From: Elgaria multicarinata webbii
Lineage: Eukaryota > Chordata > Lepidosauria > Squamata > Anguidae
DNA length: 64,000 nt
Reading direction: 5' to 3'
Assembly (NCBI RefSeq): GCF_023053635.1
Contig: NC_086182.1
Coordinates: 7,403,001 to 7,467,000 of the forward strand
Position 1 is the first letter of the stretch. Each line of letters begins with the position of its first letter. Under the pieces are notes generated by a model that was not told the origin of the DNA, searched no databases, and saw only the letters and a program-made list of their open reading frames with translations. This document shows, in pieces, positions 33,001 to 64,000 of this stretch. A program made the translations under genes and the position numbers.

Positions 33001-36000
33001 TACATTCCCTCCAGTTGATGGTACCCCATGCAGCCAGCTATTCCTGAGCCGCAATACTACATAGAAGGTGCTTCCCACCCCACCCACCCCATTTGCTGAA
33101 GGCCATCTTTAAATGTAGGTATTAAAATATTGGTGGCCGAGTGTCCATTTTCATAACATCGCATAGACATCAGGGTTGAGTAGAAGATTGGCAGTGAAAT
33201 AGCCCTGTGTGCTGTTGCCACCTCTAGTCCGCAGTAATTAACCTTGATTCTCTCTTCCCTTCCTCCCCCTCCCCTTCACCAGGAAAAAGAGTGGGAAGTT
33301 GAAGACATCCTACAAACGGGAGTATCTAAACCTAGGTTGTAATGTTGACATAGACCTGTCTGGACCAACCATCCATGGCTGGGCTGTGTTGGGCTATGAA
33401 GGTTGGCTTGCTGGCTATCAGATGGCTTTTGACACAGCCAAATCCAAGCTGTCACAGAATAACTTCGCACTGGGTTACAAGGCAGCAGACTTCCAACTGC
33501 ACACGAACGTGTAAGTATTGGCTTGGGCCAAGGAGGCTGACCGAGCTCCCGTCCCTCTTAGGTGCTGACTTCCAGCTCAAGGAACCGATAATGTGCTTTC
33601 CCTGAAATATCTAGATGTTGGTTCCTTTGTAGTCCCCAGTCTCTTGAGACTTAGTTCTAGCATCATATTTTTTCCCATTGGAAACTTTAACTTTATAAAT
33701 CTGAGAAGGGCTTAAATTTGGGGATACATGGAAGGTATCTCCAGAGCTTGCAAATGCATCTTATGGCTTGGAGCTTGAGTCTTAGCCTATCTTTAGCCAG
33801 TATCCAGGAACATGTGAAAGAGGAAATACAAGGGTACAGCTGAAGTACTGTTAATTCCCCTGTTGCCATCTCAGACTAGTGTTGGGGGCAGTTAAGTGTT
33901 GGTATGGAGCAAGGCAGGATGTACGTAGTTAGCTTGCTTGAATCTAAACAGACCCTTGTCTGGACAGTGTCTGGGTGGGAGATCACCTGAGAACCTCTCA
34001 ATATACTACCTTTAGTTCCATGATGGATGGATGGGTGTAAATTTAATAAACTTCAGCCCCTCCCTTTGGGAAAGGCTCCCCTCCCCCTTGTTCAGCTACT
34101 TCTTTGTGCAGGCTATAAAGTGTCTATAAAGGTAAATTTTAGCTTCTGTTCAGCCTGTCTGACTCGTATCATTAGGTGCTTCCCTCTCCTGATGCAGCCA
34201 GGAAAGGGAAGCCCTTGTGCTTCTGTGACCATCCCAAATCTCTCCCTGTTCCAGCTGTTGGTAATGCATCTTCATGCATCAGCGTAAATCTAACTTGTTG
34301 GATGGAGTGGAAGAACGTTAGGGCAAGAAGGGAATCTATATGGATTTAGCTCTATTATTCAAAATTGTCAGCTGTTCTAAGCCTGGAGATAGAAAAAAAT
34401 GGAAAATTCCAAACGGCTGGAATAATGGGGAGGTTGGAGGAACAGAAGCAAGGCAAGCATTTGCAACCTCTGGAAATAAGGTAGTTCTTTGGGGCAGAAC
34501 TGAACCTTTATGTGATTTGTTGCAAACAGGAATGATGGCACTGAGTTTGGTGGCTCGATCTATCAGAAAGTTAGTGACAAGGTGGAAACATCTGTAAGTC
34601 TTGCTTGGACTGCTGGCAGTAATAACACCCTGTGCGGCATTGCCACCAAGTACCTGCTGGATGATAAAGCTTCCATCTCGGTAAGAATTTTGCCGTCTTT
34701 CCAGTGCATTAGAATGTGTGCTGATAATAACTGTGTTCAGATGTCATGCTGAGTAAAATGTGAACGGGCATCACCTCCTCCTGCGCTTGTGCACTCCCTC
34801 CCCCTCTCCTCCCATAGGGCCCGGAGGAAGAGTTCCGCTTCTTTTTGTCATTCAGATCCAGATGTGTGGTTAACTAACTATGGTTATTTTCAAGCTAGGC
34901 AACATACGAAACCATAATTTGAAGTTGGCTTGATTGAAACTAACTATAGTTAATGTTAACCACAAGAGGACATGAGAAACCAAGATTGACCAACAGTGGA
35001 AGCAAACGCTTCTAAGCTCTTCTTCCCAACTATGTGGGATGAAGATGGAGAGCACAAGAGGCCAGGAGAAGGGAATGCAACATTGAACGTGTCACACTTT
35101 CCCATTTTTCTTGCTTAAGAACCTAAGAAGAGCCCTGATGCTGGATCAGGCCAAGGGTCCATCTGGTCCAACCCTCTGTTCACACAGTGGCCAACCAGCC
35201 ATTGGCCAGGGACCAACAAGGCAGGACATGGTGCAATGGCACCCTCCCACCCATCTTCTCCAGCAACTGGTGCACACAGACTTACTGCTTCGAATACTGG
35301 AGATAGCACACAACCATCAGGGCTAGTAGCCATTGATAGCCTTTGCCTCCATGAATTTATCCAACCCCCTTTTAAAGCCATCCAGATTGGTGGCCATCAC
35401 TACATTTGTAGTGAGTTCCATAATTTAACTATGGATTTCTTCAGAGTGACTTCATGACCATGAAAGTTATGTGTTGACCTTGGCTTTGCAACATGCTATG
35501 GACCAATGTAGTATGTTAGTGATGGGAGTCATCAAGTGCAGCTTCAGTATGCACTGAAATCGTATAAAAATACATTCCCCTTGGTTTTCCACATGTTAGC
35601 TTTGGCCTGTCTGTGTAGAAGCAAGTTGGAGAGAAGAATCCTCTTTTCACTATTTGAACTTATTGGTCCCCCTGAGGCTTATTACTGTGCCCATGGCAAT
35701 GTTGTCAATCCCATGTTTGAGATCTCTTGGCCTAGTGCTCACTGAGGATGTAAGGCTGTGTCTGGGCTGAACCACTTCAAGCTGCAGATACAGGGAGCAC
35801 CGCAGTACAAAATTCCCTGCACATAACATACAAGGTGTGATGCAGGAGAAGGGTTTGAGCCTAGCTTTCTCCCTGATCATGTGTAGTTTTCTGTGTGGAG
35901 AATTTGATTTGTTTGGAGAAGCATTCAGTGTTGAGTCTCCACCTGCAGGATGAGGATCAGGTTTACCATATCTATGAGAATTAGGCCTTTCTGGTTTGGG

Positions 36001-37869
36001 TTTTTCCCCCCCTTTGAAAGAAACTTGAGCATCCTGAGCTTTTTTTAACACCCAGAGTCCTGTCTCCTCAAGGTGAGGTAAGCTACGTTGCATGCTGTGT
36101 GGTTATATCTCTTTCATGTGACACATGAGAGCATGAATTTTATTTTTATTTATTTATTAATTACATTTTTATACCGCCCAATAGCCGAAGCTCTCTGGGC
36201 GGCTCACAAAAATTAAAACCACAATAAAACATCCAACAGGTTAAAAACACAAATACGAAATACAGTATAAAAAGTGCAACCAGGATAAAACCACACAGCA
36301 AAGTTGATATAAGATTAAAATACAGAGTTAGAACAGTAAAATTTAAATTTAAGTTAAAATTAAGTGTTAAAATACTGAGTGAATAAAAAGGTCTTCAGCT
36401 GGCGATGGAAGAAGTACACTGTAGGCACCAGACGGACCTCTCTGGGGAGCTCATTCCACAGCCGGGGTGCCACAGCGGAGAAAGCCCTCCTCCTAGTAGC
36501 CACCTGCCTCACTTCCTTTGGCAGGGGCTCATGGAGAAGGGCCCCTGTAGATGATCTTAAGGTCCGGGTAGGTACATATGGGAGGAGGCGTTCCTTCAGA
36601 TAACCTGCCCCCAAACCGTTTAGGGCTTTAAATGTCAATACCAGCACTTTGAATTGGGCCCGGACCTGGACTGGCAGCCAATGAAGCTGGAAAAGGACTG
36701 GCGTAATGTGATCTCGCTGGCCAGTCCATTAGTAAACGGGCTGCCCTATTTTGTACCAGCTGAAGCTTCTGGACCGTTTTTAAAGGCAGGCCCACATATA
36801 ACGCATTGCAGTAATCCAAGCGAGAGGTTATCAGAGCATGGATCACTGTAGCTAGGCTATTGCCTACCCTTCATACTTAAGGGCAGTAAGGTTAATGCTC
36901 CCTTTGCTGTGGGTGCTGTTATCTCACCCCAGACCACTGAAGGAGGGACCTTACAGTGTTTAAAAGTCCATAGCAAATACTTCCATGTTCTATTACTAGC
37001 CTTCTCCATTTTGCAAACTCTTCAAGAAGTACAGACCTAAGCATTTCCCCAGGAAAGTAAATAAAATCCTGTGTATGTTCCTCTTTTTAAATTTCCATCT
37101 AGGCCAAAGTTAATAATGCCTGCCTCATTGGACTTGGCTACACTCAAACTCTACGACCTGGTATGTAAACTGTTGGATGTATTGAATACACAGTTAATTC
37201 TAATTGTATGTTGACTGTAAACAGAGTCCTTGGGTATAACAGAGCTGTTTAGAAAAGTGTTGCAGTAAGAAAATGTTAGAGAAACAGGCAGGCTTTTTTA
37301 TGGAATCATGGTATTTTAGTATTCCTCGTAGAATCTCAGCTTTGAAAAGAACAAAAGAAGCGAGTTCCTAGTCCTTATGACTGTGAGAAGTTTGCAAGGG
37401 TATGGCCAATGCCTTCAGAGCTCAAAGAATGGTTCCATGGGATCTCCAGTGGGTCAGAGTGGTGTTGGAACCTTGCAGACAACAGTACACAGTGCCCCAC
37501 CTGGTCAGTGATCCTGCCCCAATGGGAAAATGAAGGGAAGTTAGTGTAGGTTAGCCAGAGTATGTCTAGAAGGGATCACTCACCTGAAACTCCTGAGCCG
37601 ATGAGGAGCATTACCAAAGAAAACTCCGTTGTAATTATGTCCTTTCACACTCTGCCTTGAGCTCCCTTAGCACAGTCTGGGTCTTCTGCTTAGCTCTCTC
37701 TTTCCGGTGTTAAGTTTTTCTTACTGACTGATGTTGACTTGCTGTATTCTCTAACCATGACACTGTGTTTCTGCCAGGTGTGAAGTTGAATCTCTCAACT
37801 CTGATTGATGGCAAGAATTTCAGTACTGGCGGCCATAAAATTGGGCTGGGATTTGAGCTGGAAGCTTAA
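27017..37869 (+). CDS. VDAC3: Voltage-dependent anion-selective channel protein 3, complete CDS in eight exons
   Basis: Beta-barrel porin of the mitochondrial outer membrane that passes small metabolites and ions. Coding exons are 27017-27083, 28568-28617, 31645-31797, 32737-32789, 33283-33510, 34530-34680, 37103-37160 and 37778-37869. All have GT/AG borders and agreeing phases, total 852 bases, and encode exactly 283 residues, the usual VDAC3 length. The N-terminal helix is [19 protein letters not shown]. The GLK motif sits at 94-96, and position 73 is Gln, as in VDAC3, where VDAC1 and VDAC2 have Glu. The block [20 protein letters not shown] is VDAC3-specific. Cysteines are at 8, 127, 219 and 241, unlike human VDAC3. 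The neighbour IKBKB, next to VDAC3 on human 8p11.21, supports the paralogue call. The start ATG lies five bases after the acceptor. Confidence 0.95.
28618..31644 (+). other. VDAC3: VDAC3 intron between coding exons 2 and 3
   Basis: 3.0 kb. The only structure I can name is the AACC/GGTT-rich foldback at 31112-31455. Confidence 0.7.
31112..31455. mobile_element. Foldback element with GGTTAA-rich core
   Basis: The core contains 'ggttaatcatgggttaaaca' near 31255 and its exact reverse complement 'tgtttaacccatgattaacc' near 31318. The ends 'gacccagttcacatatatca' and 'cattatgtgtaagcagccc' are imperfect reverse complements and resemble the TTCACA/TTCAGAC-end family. Confidence 0.6.
32335..32614. mobile_element. 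Non-autonomous hAT-like element (280 bp), palindromic
   Basis: The ends TAGGCTGACCATATGAAAAG and CTTTCCATAGGGTCACCCTA are imperfect inverted repeats. TCTTACA occurs directly outside both (32328-32334 and 32615-32621), giving a 7-8 bp duplication. The interior halves, with 'ctgcaggagccctgccctct' against 'agagggcagggatcatgcag', also fold back on each other. Confidence 0.75.
32808..33000 (-). mobile_element. CR1 LINE 3' end
   Basis: 'gaatcatagaatagtagagt' followed by 'tggaagggtcctcaaaggcc' and 'atctagtccaaccccctg' is the reverse complement of the well-known amniote CR1 3' end. It is inserted in a VDAC3 intron just downstream of coding exon 4. Confidence 0.85.
35105..35445 (-). mobile_element. 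Squamate interspersed repeat ('ggatcaggccaagggtcca' family)
   Basis: Contains 'gctggatcaggccaagggtc', 'catcagggctagtagccatt' and 'aaagccatccagattggtgg'. Other copies lie in both arms at 15365-15568 and 17300-17500, at 51755-51945, and as a short piece near 39130-39172. It is probably the 3' part of a CR1-group LINE or a SINE derived from it; the class is not certain. Confidence 0.65.
36125..36850 (-). mobile_element. L2-like LINE, 3' part of ORF2 and tail
   Basis: The minus strand encodes [20 protein letters not shown] and then [40 protein letters not shown] and a C-terminus FLFTQYF. This is the hallmark C-terminal part of L2-group reverse transcriptases. The 3' tail at 36125-36210 is TTTA-rich and shared with 1469-1545. 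The frame is broken between the two blocks. It lies in the VDAC3 intron between coding exons 6 and 7. Confidence 0.85.
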
Positions 37870-38310
37870 TGTAGGTTTTGATGAAGTATTAGATCTTTAT
37901 TTGGAAGATGAAGGAGAAAACAAACCCCACATGTTCTGGCCTTAAACTCTTCTGTGAAACTTCAAAAAGCGTGAACTTGATATTCTTCCAAAGAATTGTT
38001 GTAACCCCAAACATTGAAGTCTGGAGAGTGCAAACCATGAAGGGCAATACTTGAAGACGTGCATGGAAGTTGTAATGGTTGTGCTACATTTCAGTTCAGT
38101 TCCTCAGTTACTTTAAAATGTGTTCCTCAGAAGATAGCATAGCATCTGGTTTAAAGGAAAGAACCCCCCCCTCCCCAATCCTTCTGTGTTACTACATCAC
38201 ATCCTGCATGTCCTACCCCTCATGACCTTTTGTAAAACTGGTCTCTGTGCTGTAGTGAAAGCTTTGGTTTTGCATCAAAGTGGAAATAAATCAAATCACA
38301 TTTGGAACCT
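37870..38310 (+). other. VDAC3: VDAC3 3' untranslated region with poly(A) signal
   Basis: Runs from the TAA at 37867-37869 to just past AATAAA at 38285-38290, an approximately 440-base 3' UTR. A C-rich run occurs at 38165-38180. Confidence 0.8.
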
Positions 38311-38819
38311 ATTCCTTGTATGCTTACTACTGCCTCTGCAGCATTAAATGCGCTGTGCTGGGGACTGAGCCGGCGAAGTAAGATAGAACAATGGGATGGG
38401 GAGGTGTCATCTTACAGTTTTGCTGTCAGCTAACTTTTGGGTGACTGTACTGCATTGCCCTACACACACACGTCGGTCACTTGAAATACTAAGCAAATGG
38501 CAAAGTGCACCGAACATTTGTTCTCTTCAGCATATTGAAGGGATCCAAGTAGCTGTTAATTCTTCTCACTGGCTGAACTGATATTTTTGGGAGTCAGGAA
38601 GTGAAGGAAATAGTGAGAATAAGATTAAGTTCAGGTCTGTATTGACTAAGTGAAAACATAAAAAAATACTGAGTCCAGATGATGTTCATCTGAGAGTTCT
38701 TAAAAGGCCAGATGTGAAATTGTTCATCTAAGGAAAAAAACGTAAAATGATTCCTAAGATCAGCCTCTGTATTTGAGGGTTGGAAAGTGACTGATGTAAC
38801 ATTGATCTTTAAAAAAGAA

Positions 38820-39090
38820 TCCAGGAAACTACAGGCCAGTTAGTTTAACATCTGTTCCAGGTAAATTGGTGGAGAGTTACTAAATATAAAATTAATAGGC
38901 AACATGGCTTTTACAAAGGTAAGTCTTGTTTCACTAACTTTTTAGAGTATCAGTGAACATATGAATAGAGGTGATCAAGTACACGTTGTTTACTTGGACT
39001 TCCAAAAACTTTTGACATAGTCCCTCACCTTAGCAGTCATGGGGTGAGAGGGCGTCTTATGGATCAGTATTTGGATAAAGAACAGAAAGC
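38820..39090 (+). mobile_element. CR1-like LINE, RT fragment
   Basis: The + strand reads, with frame breaks, a NYRPVSLTS-like block ('ctacaggccagttagtttaa'), QHGFYKGKSC-like ('caacatggcttttacaaagg') and VVYLDFQK-like ('gttgtttacttggacttcca') motifs. These are RT motifs 2-4 of CR1-group LINEs. Confidence 0.75.
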
Positions 39091-39611
39091 AGGTGCCTGA
39101 GAGCCTCTACACATGGCTTCTACACTATGAGCATAAGAGGAGCCATGCTGGATCAGACCAAGGGTCCTTTTAGATTCGCACACTGTACTCTAGAGGAAGA
39201 CTGACAACTTCTGCTACCATGCCTGGTTTAGAGAGCTGCAGTTGTTGATCAGACTGAAATGCCTTGGGTGGAAGGCCACTGCCCTTCTGTTGCCAACTCA
39301 GTCCACGTTGGGAGTTGTAAATCCCTCTCGTGTGTGCCTCTGGTATATTTTTGTGTGTGACAAAATGAGGGTCGCCTCCTTTCTGCATTCTCACAGCAAA
39401 CTTCTGCCTTGAAAACCTCCTCCAGGGCGTAATAGATTCTGTATCTTTAGTTCTTGGAGGTGGAGGAAGCACCCATACTTCAACACTTTGCATTGTGATG
39501 GCTAATCAAACCCTTAAGAGCCGTCAGCAGAGATGGTGAATGTGTGGACCACTAGATGTTGAACTGTCACTTCCATCATTGGCTATGATGGCTAAGGCTG
39601 AAGGGCCACAA

Positions 39612-39655
39612 TGGCTGAGTTCAGACGACACACTGGTTGTTTCCCATTCTGTTCC

Positions 39656-39688
<33 letters not shown>

Positions 39689-39716
39689 TGATTAGTGTGT
39701 CGTCCGAACTCAGCCA
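39612..39716. mobile_element. Foldback element with 3-bp AAT target duplication
   Basis: Arms begin at GGCTGAGTTCAGACGACACA on the left and match its reverse complement on the right with one mismatch over 22 bases. AAT flanks both sides. The loop contains a (CA)n run at 39661-39686. Same family as 49734-50711. Confidence 0.8.
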
Positions 39717-40288
39717 ATATATCTTAAATGAGGCAACATATATGTGAGCTTCTGGCGGTTTAACCTCATGGCAGTGCCTCAGTGGCTTGAGTCTCCTTGC
39801 TAAAGCTAGCAGCCTATCTTTGGGGCTAGCGTACGCCTGTGCAGAGCCCTGTAGGAACCTGCCCTATGGTACGCAGAAGTGCAAGCAGCCCTGGCTAGAA
39901 CTAGTGAAAAACACAGCTGTAACTTGTTAATTCAAGGCCAGCAGCAAAGGAGATGGGTTCTGGTCAACCTGCTACTAAAAAAAGTGAGGGATTGGCAGGC
40001 TAGAATGGAGTACTCCAACCAGATAGGGTCTTGGAGCAGAGTTATTTGCAGACCTCATCTTAGAAAGCAAGAGGAAAGGAATAGCTCTTGTTTATTTGGT
40101 GGAGGTTGTCCCAAGAAGAACTAGGGAATGCCTGGCTATCCTGAATGGCTGCTATTTCCTAGTATTGGCCTCACATGTTCACTTGCATGGAGAAGCCTGC
40201 AATTAACAAACAGGACCTAGGTGGGAAACGGAAACACTAGGGGTCCAGGTAGAGAATTCACACTCCAAGCAGTACAGAAAAACAATAG

Positions 40289-40294
40289 TTTATT
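40289..40294 (-). terminator. IKBKB: Candidate IKBKB poly(A) signal
   Basis: Minus-strand AATAAA about 120 bases past the stop codon at 40413-40415. It would give a short 3' UTR. Longer isoforms ending inside the spacer cannot be excluded. Confidence 0.5.
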
Positions 40295-40412
40295 TACAGA
40301 CGGCTTAAGAGTCAAATACACAACTGGTGTCGTTATCAGTAAGCAAAAAGTACAGCTTTCTCCTCAAGAAAGCAGCTATAGTAATACATGTTCACCATCA
40401 TGAAAGCCTTCT

Positions 40413-63560
<23,148 letters not shown>

Positions 63561-63639
63561 TCAGGAGGATCCATCACTTATCTTAGAGCAGAAGCTTTCT
63601 GGTTTTGGCAAGCACTTTCTACCCTGTTTTGCTGGGCGT

Positions 63640-64000
63640 TGCAAAGGATTCTAGAGCATATTTTACAGTGCACACACAGTTCATCTCTTGGGTCTCATCA
63701 TCACCCTATGTGAACTTAGACTATGCCCCTGACAAAGGAAGTGAGGCAGGTGGCTACCAGAAGGAGGACCTTCTCTGCTGTGGCATCACAGCTGTGGAAT
63801 GAGCTCCCTAGAGAGGTTTGCCTGGCACCTACGTTATACTCTTCTCAATGCCAAGTCAAGACCTTTTTATTTTCTCAGTATTTTAACACTTTACCGTCTT
63901 AGTCTTTTAACTTATACTGTTTTAAATCTGTATTTTAAATCTCTGCATTGTCACTTGGTTTAATTCTTGTTTTCGTTCTGGTTTCCTTTTATATTGTACT
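63640..64000 (+). mobile_element. L2-like LINE, 3' end, continuing past the window edge
   Basis: 'gtggctaccagaaggaggac', 'gtggaatgagctccctagag' and 'gtcaagacctttttattttc' correspond to the [24 protein letters not shown]-terminus seen in the copy at 36125-36850, with frame breaks. It lies in an IKBKB intron upstream of the exon at 63411-63528. Confidence 0.7.

Larger units (their letters stand above)
38311..40270. other. Convergent intergenic spacer between VDAC3 and IKBKB 3' ends
   Basis: About 2 kb of repeat-rich sequence: a CR1 fragment (38820-39090), a foldback with a CA microsatellite (39612-39716) and short repeat pieces. No exon is visible. In human, POLB and DKK4 lie between these two genes; no sign of them is seen here. 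Confidence 0.65.

Noticed and set aside
35650-36093. 147-residue minus-strand frame in a VDAC3 intron
   Set aside because: No domain, no splice context, antisense to a spliced gene's intron; treated as chance.
36360-36846. Open frames that could be taken for host genes
   Set aside because: These are the two blocks of an L2-group reverse transcriptase and belong to a LINE fragment.
38311-40270. Possible POLB or DKK4 exons between VDAC3 and IKBKB
   Set aside because: Only repeats and short meaningless frames were seen; nothing resembled either protein.
40273-40281. TACAGAAAA on the plus strand near the IKBKB 3' end
   Set aside because: The overlapping gene is on the minus strand and no hairpin forms around the motif.

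Overview
This is vertebrate nuclear DNA with split genes. About 50 coding-exon pieces are scattered among dense LINE, SINE and DNA-transposon debris. The mix of repeats points to a squamate reptile, probably a lizard: CR1 and L2 LINEs, MIR-like CORE-SINEs, a second tRNA-derived SINE with a 'gcatgcagaaggt' box, a SPIN hAT element, and many palindromic MITEs. The species call is inference; the gene calls come from translated exons with matching splice sites and phases.

Three protein-coding genes are supported. (1) MAT2A (S-adenosylmethionine synthase, + strand, 2595 to about 7985) carries exons 2-9. Exon 1 lies left of the window or was not recognised. Its 3' UTR holds six hairpins, each with the METTL16 nonamer UACAGARAA in the loop; this is the known SAM-sensing switch of MAT2A. 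(2) VDAC3 (mitochondrial outer-membrane porin, + strand) has eight coding exons from 27017 to 37869 encoding exactly 283 residues. A CpG-rich, NRF1-motif-bearing promoter and non-coding first exon are proposed near 18.26-18.57 kb. (3) IKBKB (IKK-beta, - strand) has 19 exons from 63528 down to 40413. They run from mid N-lobe of the kinase to the stop, and the first exons lie right of the window. VDAC3 and IKBKB converge tail to tail, with about 2 kb between their 3' ends.

Layout: 1-620 non-LTR LINE tail; 620-2594 MAT2A intron 1 with MITEs; 2595-7985 MAT2A; 8.0-18.2 kb intergenic repeats, including a GC-rich foldback element (9.43-10.21 kb), an 821-bp hAT nested in a CR1 LINE (13.0-14.6 kb) and a pair of 340-bp inverted arms (15.2-17.6 kb); 18.2-38.3 kb VDAC3; 38.3-40.3 kb a CR1 fragment and repeats; 40.3-64 kb IKBKB, whose introns hold a complete SPIN element, foldback elements and L2 fragments.

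The three genes do not form one pathway: MAT2A makes SAM in cytosol and nucleus, VDAC3 passes metabolites across the mitochondrial outer membrane, and IKBKB drives canonical NF-kappaB activation. The most notable signals are the complete MAT2A hairpin array, a stable palindromic element inside the MAT2A intron whose splicing is SAM-regulated in mammals, a foldback transposon family with GGCTSAGTTCAGACRACAC ends and 3-bp target duplications, the SPIN copy with perfect 8-bp target duplications, and a VDAC3 that keeps only one of the six human VDAC3 cysteines.
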